A program made the translations under genes and the position numbers. From NCBI RefSeq assembly GCF_003732705.1, contig NZ_MOBR01000041.1, positions 267,359-331,358 on the forward strand: a stretch of DNA of 64,000 bases. The letters run 5' to 3'. This document shows, piece by piece, positions 42,513 to 51,579 of the stretch; positions within the stretch are counted from its first letter, which is position 1; each line of letters starts with the position of its first letter. The stretch comes from Pseudomonas frederiksbergensis. GTDB lineage: Bacteria; Pseudomonadota; Gammaproteobacteria; Pseudomonadales; Pseudomonadaceae. The notes below the pieces were generated by a model, which did no database searches, had not been told where the DNA came from, and worked only from the letters and a program-made list of their open reading frames with translations.

Positions 42513-43616
42513 TCAGAGCCTTACGCTCGCAAACGTCGACTCATTGCGCGCCTGGCTCAACGCCGACAACGGCCCGGACAACGGCGACAGCACCAACGCT
42601 TGCGGCAACGGCATCATCGCCACCTGTTGCGTGGTGTTCGACCCTACGCGCTCGTCACGCGGCGGAATGCCGAAGTATTCGCGGTAGCACTTGGAGAAGT
42701 GCGGCGTGGACACAAACCCGCAGACCGACGCCACTTCGATGATCGACATCGGCGTTTGCTTGAGCAACTGCCGGGCGCGGATCAGGCGCAGCTTCAGGTA
42801 GTAGCGTGACGGCGAGCAGTGCAAGTATTTCTGGAACAGGCGCTCGAGCTGACGGCGCGACACGGCGACGTACACCGCCAGTTCGTCGAGGTCGATCGGC
42901 TCTTCCAGGTTGGCCTCCATCAGCGCGACGATTTCCTGCAACTTCGGCTGGTTGGTGCCAAGCATGTGCTTGAGCGGCACGCGCTGGTGGTCCTGTTCGT
43001 TGCGGATGCGCTCGTAGACGAACATCTCCGAAATCGCCGCCGACAGTTCACGGCCGTGATCGCGACTGATCAGGTGCAGCATCATGTCCAGCGGCGCGGT
43101 GCCGCCGGAGCTGGTGAAACGGTTACGGTCGAGGGTGAACAACCGGGTGCTCATGGCCACACGCGGAAACGCTTCCTGCATGGCGGCCAGGCACTCCCAG
43201 TGCACGCTGCAATCGAAACCATCCAGCAGGCCGGCGCAGGCCAGGGCCCAGCTGCCGGTGCACACCGCGCCCAGACGCTTGGACTGACGCGCCTGGCTTT
43301 GCAGCCACGACACGTGTTCGCGGGTCACAGTGCGCTGGATGCCGATACCGCCGCAGACAATGATGGTGTCCATGGACGGCGCTTTGTGCATGGAGCAATC
43401 GGGGGTGATCTGCAGACCGTCACTGGCCCAGACCTGGCCGCCGTCAACGGTGAGGGTGGTCCAGCGATACAGCTCGCGGCCGGACAATTGGTTGGCCATG
43501 CGCAGGGGTTCTACTGCGGAGGCCAGAGAAATAAGCGTGAAATTGTCCAGCAGCAGAAAGCCGATGGATTGAGGCGCACGGTTCTGGGGTTGAGCCCCGG
43601 AGTTGAACGTCGTCAT
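42513..43616 (-). CDS. gbdR: Betaine/dimethylglycine-responsive AraC-family regulator
   Basis: A 367-residue activator that senses glycine betaine and dimethylglycine in P. aeruginosa and turns on gbcA, gbcB, dgc, sox, cbc and related genes. The N-terminal DJ-1/PfpI-like domain starts IGFLLLDNFTLISLASAVEPLRMANQL. The two HTH motifs are in SRRQLERLFQKYLHCSPS and IIEVASVCGFVSTPHFSKCYREYFG. It is longer at the C-terminus than CdhR by about 40 residues. The start at 43616 (MTTFNSGAQPQNR) has GGAG upstream. Confidence 0.95.
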   Translation of the reverse strand: MTTFNSGAQPQNRAPQSIGFLLLDNFTLISLASAVEPLRMANQLSGRELYRWTTLTVDGGQVWASDGLQITPDCSMHKAPSMDTIIVCGGIGIQRTVTREHVSWLQSQARQSKRLGAVCTGSWALACAGLLDGFDCSVHWECLAAMQEAFPRVAMSTRLFTLDRNRFTSSGGTAPLDMMLHLISRDHGRELSAAISEMFVYERIRNEQDHQRVPLKHMLGTNQPKLQEIVALMEANLEEPIDLDELAVYVAVSRRQLERLFQKYLHCSPSRYYLKLRLIRARQLLKQTPMSIIEVASVCGFVSTPHFSKCYREYFGIPPRDERVGSNTTQQVAMMPLPQALVLSPLSGPLSALSQARNESTFASVRL

Positions 43617-44049
43617 CGCGGTATCTCCTCACACAAAGCGGGTGATGGCCTCAGGCGGAGGCTCTTGTTATTGCCATCGTTCTCGCGTGGGAGACGGGCT
43701 TTGTAATGACAGAGCAATTGCCATGCCTAAAGTTGAATGGTCATTCAATAACTCCTGAAAACGACGTCGCGGCGTGTCTATATAAGCCGTGCGCAGAATG
43801 GGGGTTATAAGTGCCATCAAGACAGGCAAATGCTCTGTGTTGCAAGGTGTGAGCAAATCGGTAGCACTTGTGGGAACGGGGGCTGCGAGGTGCTGGAGAA
43901 GAGTGTCACCACAAGCACAGGCGACAGGCGGTAATGGCCAACCTGGATCCCGGATCTCGGGAAGTGCGCTTGTCTGTAAGCGACGCGCTAAAAGGTGGCG
44001 CGTTTTTGGTGCGGTGTTCACTTAGCGCGCAGTTTTGACTGGTCTGGCG
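43617..44049. other. gbdR upstream region without genes
   Basis: About 430 bases with no frame I trust. It must contain the gbdR promoter. A/T-richer patches occur near 43710-43800 (TATATAAG near 43780). I found no convincing sigma-54 site with correct GG-N10-GC spacing by eye. Confidence 0.5.
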
Positions 44050-44130
44050 CTATCGCGAGCAAGCTTTGCTCCTACAGAGGATCGCCGACAATCCGTAGGA
44101 GCCGTAGGAGCAAAGCTTGCTCGCGATGCA
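44050..44130. repeat. Paired REP element after sdaB
   Basis: Inverted GCGAGCAAGCTTTGCTCCTA units separated by a short interior, ending 13 bases before the sdaB stop side. Confidence 0.85.
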
Positions 44131-44142
44131 GACGACGCGGTC

Positions 44143-45519
44143 TCAACACTCCACCGCACTCACCGCCAACCCACCCCGCGATGTTTCTTTGTATTTGTCA
44201 TGCATATCGGCGCCGGTATCACGCATGGTGCGGATCACCCGATCCAGCGAGATAAAGTGCTGACCGTCGCCACGCAACGCCATCTGCGCTGCGTTGATCG
44301 CTTTCACCGCGGCAATCGCATTGCGCTCGATGCACGGCACCTGCACCAGGCCGCCCACCGGGTCGCAGGTCAGGCCGAGGTTGTGTTCCAGGCCAATCTC
44401 CGCGGCGTTGCACAACTGCTCCGGCGTCGCGCCGAGAATCTCCGCCAACCCGGCCGCCGCCATCGCACAGGCCGAGCCGACTTCACCCTGGCACCCGACT
44501 TCAGCACCGGAGATCGACGCGTTCTTCTTGCACAGAATCCCCACCGCGGCGGCGCTGAGGAAATAGTCGACCACGTTAGCCTCGGTCACCACCTCGCTGA
44601 ACTTCATAAAGTAGTGCAACACCGCCGGGATGATCCCCGCCGCGCCGTTGGTCGGCGCCGTGACCATGCGCCCGCCGGCCGCGTTTTCTTCGTTGACCGC
44701 CAGGGCGAACAGGTTGACCCATTCCATCGCACTCAGGGTCGAGCCGATCACGTTGGGTTTGCCCAGCTCTTGCAGGCTGCGGTGCAACTTGGCCGCACGC
44801 CGGCGCACGTTCAGGCCGCCGGGCAAGATGCCTTCGTGCTTGAGGCCCTGGTCGACGCAATCCTGCATGGCGCGCCAGAGTTTCATCAGGCCGGAACGGA
44901 TTTCATCCTCGCTGCGCCAGACTTTTTCGTTGGCCAGCATCAGCTCGGCCACCCGCAGATTGTGCTTCTGGCACAGCTCCAGCAGTTCCACGGCACTGGA
45001 GAAGTCGTACGGCAACACGGTGCGATCCAGATCCACCACGCCGCTGGACGCTTGCGCCTCATCGACCACAAAACCGCCGCCAATCGAATAGTAGGTGTCG
45101 CGGTGCAGCTCACCGTGATCGCCTTCTACAATTAATGTCATGGCATTCGGGTGAAATGGCAGGTTCTCGTCGATCAGGCGCATGTCGCGAGCCCAGATGA
45201 ACGGCACCGACAAACGACCGTCGAGCAACAAGGTGTGGGTTTCACGCAGGGTTTCGATATGCAGGCCGATTTTCGACGGATCAATCGCGTCCGGCCACTC
45301 GCCCATCAGCCCCATGATCACGGCGTTATCGCTGCCGTGACCGATGCCGGTGGCCGATAACGAACCGAAAAGCTGAACTTCGACCCGTCTTACTTGTTCC
45401 AAAAGACCCTGCTCACGCAAACCTTGCACGAACAGCGCCGCGGCCCGCATAGGGCCGACCGTGTGCGAACTGGAAGGGCCAATGCCGATTTTGAACAGGT
45501 CGAAAACGCTGATAGCCAT
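44143..45519 (-). CDS. sdaB: L-serine dehydratase (4Fe-4S type)
   Basis: A 458-residue single-chain iron-sulfur L-serine ammonia-lyase giving pyruvate and ammonia, the last step of betaine-carbon catabolism. The beta domain begins ISVFDLFKIGIGPSSSHTVGP; the alpha domain holds the cluster cysteines in GILCKKNA, GCQGEVGSAC and LTCDPVGG...PCIERN. The very last residue is Cys458, the tail-in-mouth ligand described for the Legionella enzyme of the same length. The ATG at 45519 has GGAG ten bases upstream. Divergent from cbcX across a region with phased operator-like repeats. Confidence 0.94.
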   Translation of the reverse strand: MAISVFDLFKIGIGPSSSHTVGPMRAAALFVQGLREQGLLEQVRRVEVQLFGSLSATGIGHGSDNAVIMGLMGEWPDAIDPSKIGLHIETLRETHTLLLDGRLSVPFIWARDMRLIDENLPFHPNAMTLIVEGDHGELHRDTYYSIGGGFVVDEAQASSGVVDLDRTVLPYDFSSAVELLELCQKHNLRVAELMLANEKVWRSEDEIRSGLMKLWRAMQDCVDQGLKHEGILPGGLNVRRRAAKLHRSLQELGKPNVIGSTLSAMEWVNLFALAVNEENAAGGRMVTAPTNGAAGIIPAVLHYFMKFSEVVTEANVVDYFLSAAAVGILCKKNASISGAEVGCQGEVGSACAMAAAGLAEILGATPEQLCNAAEIGLEHNLGLTCDPVGGLVQVPCIERNAIAAVKAINAAQMALRGDGQHFISLDRVIRTMRDTGADMHDKYKETSRGGLAVSAVEC

Positions 45520-45744
45520 TACTGCCGAACTCCTGGATGTGCCAACTCCAGACGCAAAAGCGCCCAGTGACGGAGCTGCTACGCTCAAGCTGCAATCCGC
45601 CAGATTGGCTGCATCATCAGGCTTTTGTGGTGTCGTTCGACGTCTCACACCGACGCACTCATGTCCAACAACGCCGCGGGTCTTTGACGCTGCGTTTTCG
45701 CCGTTTTTTAGCGGATCAGAGGGCCAAAAGGAGCCGAAAAAATC

Positions 45745-45807
45745 TGTAAACGACGTCACCGACACTGGATGCGACCATCCCTGTACTGGTTACGACGCAC
45801 CCTGTAG
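45745..45807 (+). promoter_or_regulatory. Three 21-bp phased repeats upstream of cbcX
   Basis: ACGAC/GCGAC/ACGAC cores start at 45750, 45771 and 45792, exactly 21 bases apart. The second and third 21-bp units agree at 15 positions, with a shared CCCTGTA tail. The array lies 150-210 bases before the cbcX ATG in the 435-base divergent sdaB-cbcX spacer, which otherwise holds no gene. It is a likely GbdR site, since cbcX and sdaB are GbdR-controlled in P. aeruginosa. Confidence 0.5.
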
Positions 45808-45954
45808 GCGTCAGATTTTCACTGGTACATGATCGTATCGACTCGATTGCAAGGCGCCGTGGTAGAGCTGTCTCCAAAACGCCATCCAACCGCAACCTAT
45901 AAGTGCGGTGGTCCAGTCGGAACACTGCCAAAAAAAACACCAAGGAGTCCACCC

Positions 45955-46905
45955 ATGAAAGGTTCCCCGTCGTTGTTGTTGGCCGCCATGCTGAGTCTGC
46001 CGTTACTGGCTCAAGCCGCAGAACCCGCTCAGTGCAGCACCGTAAATTTCTCTGATGTCGGCTGGACCGACATCACCGCGACTACCGCGACCACCAGCGT
46101 TGTCCTCGACGCCCTGGGCTACAAAACCAAGACCACCATGATTTCCGTGCCTGTGACCTACAAGTCCCTGGCCGATGGCAAGAACATGGACGTGTTCCTC
46201 GGTAACTGGATGCCGACCATGGAAAACGACATCAAGGCCTACCGCGATGCGGGCACCGTGGATGTCGTGCGCACCAACCTCACCGGCGCCAAGTACACCC
46301 TCGCCGTACCGCAAGCGCTGTACGACAAAGGGCTGCATGACTTCGCCGACATCGCCAAATTCAAGAAAGAACTCGACGGCAAGATCTACGGCATCGAGCC
46401 GGGCAACGACGGCAACCGCCTGATCCAGACCATGATCGACAAGGATGCCTTCGGTCTCAAAACCGCCGGCTTCAAAGTCGTCGAGTCCAGCGAAGCGGGG
46501 ATGCTGTCCCAGGTCGACCGCGCCCAGAAACGCGATACCGCCGTGGTCTTCCTCGGTTGGGCACCGCACCCGATGAACAAACGCTTCAAGATTCAATACC
46601 TGACCGGTGGCGATGACTTCTTTGGCCCGGACTTCGGTGCGGCCACGGTCGCCACCAACACCCGCAAGGGCTACGTCCAGGAATGCAGCAACGTCGGGAC
46701 TCTGCTGAAAAACCTGGAATTCACCGTGGACATGGAAAGCTCGCTGATGGGCAACATCCTGGACGACAAGATGAAGCCTGACGCCGCGGCCAAGGCCTGG
46801 CTGAAAAAGAATCCACAGGTGCTCGATACCTGGCTCGCTGGCGTGACCACCATTGACGGTAAACCAGGCCTGGAGGCCGTGAAAGCCAAGCTCGCGCAGC
46901 CTTAA
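45955..46905 (+). CDS. cbcX: Choline substrate-binding protein of the CbcXWV transporter
   Basis: A 316-residue periplasmic binding protein with signal peptide (MKGSPSLLLAAMLSLPLLAQA) and OpuAC/ProX-type fold. Aromatic cage-forming segments are in DVGWTDI, GNWMPTMEND and FLGWAPHPMNKRF. It supplies quaternary ammonium ligands, mainly choline, to CbcWV. The ATG at 45955 has AAGGAG upstream. First gene of the cbcXWV operon. Confidence 0.94.
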   Translation: MKGSPSLLLAAMLSLPLLAQAAEPAQCSTVNFSDVGWTDITATTATTSVVLDALGYKTKTTMISVPVTYKSLADGKNMDVFLGNWMPTMENDIKAYRDAGTVDVVRTNLTGAKYTLAVPQALYDKGLHDFADIAKFKKELDGKIYGIEPGNDGNRLIQTMIDKDAFGLKTAGFKVVESSEAGMLSQVDRAQKRDTAVVFLGWAPHPMNKRFKIQYLTGGDDFFGPDFGAATVATNTRKGYVQECSNVGTLLKNLEFTVDMESSLMGNILDDKMKPDAAAKAWLKKNPQVLDTWLAGVTTIDGKPGLEAVKAKLAQP

Positions 46906-46925
46906 ATTAAGGAGCATCGCTTACG

Positions 46926-46947
46926 CCGGGCGAGTTCGCTCGCCCGG
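46926..46947. other. UUCG-capped hairpin between cbcX and cbcW
   Basis: Nine-base-pair stem CCGGGCGAG/CTCGCCCGG closed by a TTCG tetraloop, 20 bases after the cbcX stop and without a T tract. Such extra-stable hairpins after binding-protein genes usually protect the upstream message, giving more binding protein than permease. Confidence 0.6.
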
Positions 46948-46982
46948 GCTGTTTATTTCCTTGCATGCGGACGTTCACTACC

Positions 46983-47828
46983 ATGCTGATTGATCAGAAA
47001 ATCCCCCTAGGCCAGTACATCGCGAGCTTCGTTGAATGGTTGACGCAACACGGCGCCAGCACCTTCGACGCAATCGCCGTGACACTGGAAACGATGATCC
47101 ACGGCGTGACGTTCGCGCTGACCTGGTTCAACCCGCTGGCATTGATCGGCCTCATCGCGCTACTGGCACACTTCATTCAACGAAAGTGGGGGCTGACCGT
47201 TTTCGTCATCGCCTCCTTCCTGCTGATCCTCAATCTGGGGTACTGGCAGGAAACCATGGAAACCCTTGCCCAGGTGCTGTTTGCCACCTTCGTCTGCGTG
47301 ATCATCGGCGTGCCGTTGGGCATCGTCGCCGCGCACAAACCGATGTTCTACACATTGATGCGTCCGGTGCTCGATCTGATGCAGACCGTGCCGACCTTCG
47401 TGTACCTCATTCCTACCCTGACCCTCTTCGGGCTGGGTGTGGTCCCGGGTCTGATCTCGACGGTGGTGTTCGCGATTGCCGCGCCGATCCGCCTGACTTA
47501 CCTGGGGATCCGTGATGTTCCCGCAGAATTGATGGACGCCGGCAAAGCCTTCGGCTGCTCGCGCCGCCAACTGCTCTCTCGTATCGAACTGCCCCACGCG
47601 ATGCCAAGCATTGCGGCCGGCATCACCCAGTGCATCATGCTGTCGCTGTCGATGGTGGTGATCGCGGCACTGGTGGGCGCCGATGGCCTGGGCAAACCCG
47701 TGGTCAACGCACTGAACACCGCCGATATCGCCCTGGGCTTCGAAGCCGGGTTGGCAATCGTACTGCTGGCGATCATGCTCGACCGTATCTGCAAACAACC
47801 CGACGCTAAAGTAGGGGGTGACGCATGA
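46983..47828 (+). CDS. cbcW: Choline/betaine/carnitine ABC transporter permease
   Basis: A 281-residue inner-membrane permease of the OpuAB/ProW type with about six to seven membrane segments. The ABC-interaction EAA loop is near DAGKAFGCSRRQLLSRIELPHAMPSI. I chose the ATG at 46983 (MLIDQKIPLGQYI), as in CbcW homologues; an upstream start adds six residues. It overlaps cbcV by four bases. Confidence 0.94.
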   Translation: MLIDQKIPLGQYIASFVEWLTQHGASTFDAIAVTLETMIHGVTFALTWFNPLALIGLIALLAHFIQRKWGLTVFVIASFLLILNLGYWQETMETLAQVLFATFVCVIIGVPLGIVAAHKPMFYTLMRPVLDLMQTVPTFVYLIPTLTLFGLGVVPGLISTVVFAIAAPIRLTYLGIRDVPAELMDAGKAFGCSRRQLLSRIELPHAMPSIAAGITQCIMLSLSMVVIAALVGADGLGKPVVNALNTADIALGFEAGLAIVLLAIMLDRICKQPDAKVGGDA

Positions 47829-49003
47829 GCATTATTCGCTTCGAAGACGTCGACGTAATCTTCTCCAAAGACCCGCGTGAGGCGCTCAAACTCCTTGACC
47901 AAGGCATGTCCCGCGACCAGATCCTGAAGAAAACCGGGCAGATCGTCGGCGTTGAAAAAGCCAGCCTGGACGTCGAAAAAGGTGAAATCTGCGTGCTGAT
48001 GGGCCTGTCCGGTTCCGGCAAGTCCAGCCTGCTGCGCTGCATCAACGGCCTCAACACCGTCAGCCGTGGCAAGTTGTTCGTCGAGCACGAAGGCCGACAG
48101 ATCGACATCGCGTCGTGTACCCCGGCAGAACTGAAAATGATGCGCACCAAGCGCATCGCCATGGTGTTCCAGAAGTTCGCCCTGATGCCTTGGCTGACCG
48201 TTCGCGAGAACATCAGCTTCGGTCTGGAAATGCAGGGTCGCCCCGAGAAAGAACGACGCAAACTGGTGGACGACAAGCTTGAGCTGGTGGGCCTGACCCA
48301 GTGGCGCAACAAGAAACCGGATGAGCTCTCCGGCGGTATGCAGCAACGTGTGGGCCTGGCCCGCGCGCTGGCGATGGACGCCGACATCCTGCTGATGGAC
48401 GAACCGTTCTCGGCCCTCGACCCGTTGATCCGCCAAGGCCTGCAAGACGAACTGCTGGAACTGCAAAGCAAGCTCAACAAGACCATCGTGTTCGTGAGCC
48501 ATGACCTTGATGAGGCGCTGAAACTTGGCAGCCGTATCGCGATCATGAAAGACGGGCGCATCGTGCAGTACAGCGTGCCGGAAGAAATCGTGTTGAACCC
48601 GGCGGACGATTACGTGCGGACCTTCGTGGCCCACACCAACCCGCTGAACGTGCTGTGCGGTCGCAGCCTGATGCGCACGCTGGACAACTGCAAACGCATC
48701 AACGGTTCGGTGTGCCTGGACCCGGGCGGCGATTCGTGGCTGGACCTGGCCGAAGGCAACACCATCAAGGGCGCCCGCCAGAACGGCGAAAGCCTGGACC
48801 TGCAAAACTGGGTGCCGGGGCAATCGGTTGAAGGGTTGGGTCGTCGGCCAACGCTGGTGGACTCCAACATCGGCATGCGCGAAGCGCTGCAGATTCGCTA
48901 CCAGACCGGCAACAAACTGGTGCTGCACGACAACAACAAGGTGGTCGGGATTCTGGGCGACAGCGAGCTGTACCACGCGCTGCTCGGCAAAAACCTGGGG
49001 TAA
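47825..49003 (+). CDS. cbcV: Choline/betaine/carnitine ABC transporter ATPase
   Basis: A 392-residue ATPase: Walker A GLSGSGKSS (about 60-68), signature LSGGMQQRVGLARAL, Walker B ILLMDEPFSALD and switch His in VFVSHDLDEA. The C-terminal 120 residues form the CBS-like extension of ProV/OpuAA-type osmoregulated transporters. The ATG overlaps the cbcW stop. With CbcW it serves the binding proteins CbcX and, from elsewhere in this window, CaiX. Confidence 0.95.
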   Translation: MSIIRFEDVDVIFSKDPREALKLLDQGMSRDQILKKTGQIVGVEKASLDVEKGEICVLMGLSGSGKSSLLRCINGLNTVSRGKLFVEHEGRQIDIASCTPAELKMMRTKRIAMVFQKFALMPWLTVRENISFGLEMQGRPEKERRKLVDDKLELVGLTQWRNKKPDELSGGMQQRVGLARALAMDADILLMDEPFSALDPLIRQGLQDELLELQSKLNKTIVFVSHDLDEALKLGSRIAIMKDGRIVQYSVPEEIVLNPADDYVRTFVAHTNPLNVLCGRSLMRTLDNCKRINGSVCLDPGGDSWLDLAEGNTIKGARQNGESLDLQNWVPGQSVEGLGRRPTLVDSNIGMREALQIRYQTGNKLVLHDNNKVVGILGDSELYHALLGKNLG

Positions 49004-49033
49004 GGCCACAGACACAAAAACGCCGCGAGAGGT

Positions 49034-49165
49034 GATCGTTCCCACGCTCTGCGTGGGAATGCAGCTCGGGACGCTCCGCGTCCCATCCAAAGCCGAACGC
49101 GGAGCGTCCGTTGAGGCATTCCCACGCAGAGCGTGGGAACGATCAGCAGCGCGTGGGAACGATCA
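49034..49165. repeat. REPIN with a decayed extra arm
   Basis: A complete REPIN (49034-49145) is followed by a second right arm fragment (GCGTGGGAACGATCA, 49151-49165) and scattered ACGATCA pieces. Another remnant (GCGTTCCCACG...CGGGAACGATCA) lies at 49211-49240, so at least two elements have decayed here. Confidence 0.85.
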
Positions 49166-49182
49166 ACCGAACGATCAGGCAC

Positions 49183-49212
49183 AAAAAAGGGGCTCAACTT
49201 GAGCCCCTTTGC
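49183..49212 (-). terminator. Rho-independent terminator of betT
   Basis: Stem AAAGGGGCTCAA/TTGAGCCCCTTT followed on the minus strand by six Ts, 38 bases past the betT stop. Confidence 0.88.
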
Positions 49213-49249
49213 GTTCCCACGACAAGCGCGGGAACGATCATCTCGCTAC

Positions 49250-51256
49250 TCAGCTATAGACCCGGCCAAGGAGCTGCCGATGGCTTTCAAACTGATCGAG
49301 CACGTCACGGGTGATCTGATCCTGAGTGAAGCCCATCAGGTCATAGTCCTGGCTGCCGTTGTGCAGGTACACCTCGGCGCGGTAGTAGCGCGCACGCGGT
49401 TCATCCGCACTCTCAGCCGACACCGTCTCGCTCGCCGCGGCCAGGTAGCCGTCCAGGCTCACTTCGTAGACAAAAGGATTGCCCTCTTCCATCTCGATCC
49501 GCAGGCCCATGCACCGCTTGGATTTACCCAACAACGTTTGCACGTCCAGGCCCTGAGCGCGCAATTGAACGGCGGCATCTTCCAGCGCCGGGCTGACTTG
49601 CTTGTCCATGAAGCGCTGCACGATCGACTGGTTCGGTTGCAGGTCCAATTGAGTCAAACGCTCGCTGAAACCGCGACGACCGCGCGCTGCCAGCTCCGCT
49701 TGCTCCTGTTCGACCTGCACATCCTGGCGCATCTGCTTGTGCAAACCGAACATGAAGAACACCAGCACCACCGAGAACGGCAGACCGGCCAGCACCACCA
49801 TGGTTTGCATGGCTTCGAAGTTACCGGCGAACAACAGGCCGATGGTCACCAGGGTGATCACCGCCGACCAGAAGATCCGCAGCCAGTGCGGCGCATCTTC
49901 GTCAACGTTACCGCCCTTGCAGGACAGGTTGGCCATCATCACCGCGCCGGAATCCGCCGGGGTCAGGAACAGCACGAAACCGACGAAGATCGACACGCCG
50001 ATCACAATCTTCGACGCCGGGTAATGCTCCAGCAATTGATAGATCGCCATCGACGGCTGTTCCAGCGCCGTCTTCCCGAGCTCAACCGCCCCATGGTTCA
50101 TCACCAGGTCCAGGGCCGAGTTACCAAAGATCGACAGCCACGCCAGGGTGAAACCCAGCGGAATCAGCAACACGCCGGCTACCAGTTCACGCACCGTGCG
50201 ACCACGGGAAATACGCGCGATGAACATGCCTACGAATGGGGCCCAGGAAATCCACCAGGCCCAGTAGAACAAGGTCCACAGGCCCAACCAGCGGTCAGAC
50301 TTGTCACTGTCGCCTTCGTACACATAGAGGTCGAAGGTCTTCAGCACCACGCCGTTCAAATAGTCACCGATGTTCTGCACAAAACCGTTGAGCAGGTGCA
50401 GCGTCGGGCCGAACAGCAACACAAAAATCAGCAGACCGCTGAACAACACGATGTTGAGGTTGGACAGACGACGAATGCCGTTTTCCACGCCGGACACGGC
50501 AGCGATGGTCGCCACGGTGCTCATCACGATGATCACGATCAGCAGGTTGGTGTTGCTGTGTTCCATGCCGAACAGGTTTTCCAGCCCGGAAGACACTTGC
50601 AGCGAACCGATCCCCAGGTTCGTCACCAGCCCCAGCAGGGTCACGAACATGCCGAAGCCGTCCACCGCATGCCCGGCCGCGCCTTTGACCCAACGCTCGC
50701 CCACCAGCGGATACAGCGCCGAACGCAGCGCCAGCGGCTGGTTGTGACGGTAAGCAAAGTACGCCACGGCCAGACCGACCAGTGCGTAAATCGCCCAGCC
50801 ATGCAGGCCCCAATGCAGGAACGTCAGCTGAACAGCCTGACGCGCGGCCATGTTGCTCGCGGCCACGCCTTCCGGCGGGTTGAAGTAATGGTCCAGCGGC
50901 TCGGACGCGCCGAAGTACAGCAACGAGATGCCGATCCCTGACGAGAACAGCATCCCCGCCCACGCGCCGTAGCTGAAGTCCGGGGTGTCGTCCTTACTGC
51001 CCAGTTTGAGTTTGCCGTAGGACGAAAACGCCAGGCCAACCACGAAAACGAGGTAGGCGGCGATCACCACCATGTAGTACCAGCCGAAGCTGCGGGACAA
51101 CCAGGCCTGGGCAATGCCGAGCAATCTGCCGGCCTCTTGCGGGGCGATGATCAGAATGGCGGTCAACAACAGGATCAACGCGGTAGAGGTGTAGAACACC
51201 CAACCGTTGACCGTCACCTTCTCGGGTGGGGTCTTTATAAGAGAGGCAGAACTCAT
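49250..51256 (-). CDS. betT: Choline transporter, BCCT family
   Basis: A 668-residue sodium- or proton-coupled choline uptake protein with twelve membrane segments (residues ~20-510) and the BCCT signature in TLFYWAWWISWAPFVGMFIARISRGRT (residues around 330), whose Trp-rich segment binds the trimethylammonium group. The long cytoplasmic C-terminal tail (about 150 residues) is the osmotic-sensing region described for BetT. I chose the ATG at 51256 (MSSASLIKTPPEK). Divergent from betI over a region with a perfect BetI-type palindrome. Confidence 0.94.
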   Translation of the reverse strand: MSSASLIKTPPEKVTVNGWVFYTSTALILLLTAILIIAPQEAGRLLGIAQAWLSRSFGWYYMVVIAAYLVFVVGLAFSSYGKLKLGSKDDTPDFSYGAWAGMLFSSGIGISLLYFGASEPLDHYFNPPEGVAASNMAARQAVQLTFLHWGLHGWAIYALVGLAVAYFAYRHNQPLALRSALYPLVGERWVKGAAGHAVDGFGMFVTLLGLVTNLGIGSLQVSSGLENLFGMEHSNTNLLIVIIVMSTVATIAAVSGVENGIRRLSNLNIVLFSGLLIFVLLFGPTLHLLNGFVQNIGDYLNGVVLKTFDLYVYEGDSDKSDRWLGLWTLFYWAWWISWAPFVGMFIARISRGRTVRELVAGVLLIPLGFTLAWLSIFGNSALDLVMNHGAVELGKTALEQPSMAIYQLLEHYPASKIVIGVSIFVGFVLFLTPADSGAVMMANLSCKGGNVDEDAPHWLRIFWSAVITLVTIGLLFAGNFEAMQTMVVLAGLPFSVVLVFFMFGLHKQMRQDVQVEQEQAELAARGRRGFSERLTQLDLQPNQSIVQRFMDKQVSPALEDAAVQLRAQGLDVQTLLGKSKRCMGLRIEMEEGNPFVYEVSLDGYLAAASETVSAESADEPRARYYRAEVYLHNGSQDYDLMGFTQDQITRDVLDQFESHRQLLGRVYS

Positions 51257-51489
51257 GGCACAGATGCTCCGGGCAGTGCGGGAGAAGAACACAAGGCAAC
51301 GCGTTACCCGACCAATCGGTTAGTTGGCAGCCGACCGGCGGGTGATATAAAGACAGCCCGAAAAAAGCCCGAACCCCTAGGGACGCCAGCGCGTATAGGT
51401 TTCGAGCAGATTCGGATGTCGGTTTATCGCCGTTTACACGTAGGAAAAATCTGTAAATCGCGACGAATTGTCGCAGATCTTATTCTTTG

Positions 51490-51509
51490 TTGATTGAACG
51501 TTCAATCAA
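51490..51509. promoter_or_regulatory. BetI operator (perfect 20-bp palindrome)
   Basis: TTGATTGAACGTTCAATCAA is a perfect inverted repeat in the 323-base betT-betI spacer, 71 bases before betI. It matches the TTGATTGAACGTTCAATyAA-like boxes bound by TetR-family BetI. It should repress betIBA and probably betT until choline or betaine aldehyde is present. Nothing else gene-like lies in the spacer. Confidence 0.85.
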
Positions 51510-51579
51510 AACAAAATAGACTGGCCCTCAATCCGATAGACGTTTTTCGTCCGTCGGAAGGCCTAAGGAGATGTGCAAG

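Noticed and set aside
43668..44021. A 117-codon minus-strand frame upstream of gbdR
   Set aside because: No ribosome-binding site at its start, no recognisable motif, and it occupies the place where the gbdR promoter must be.
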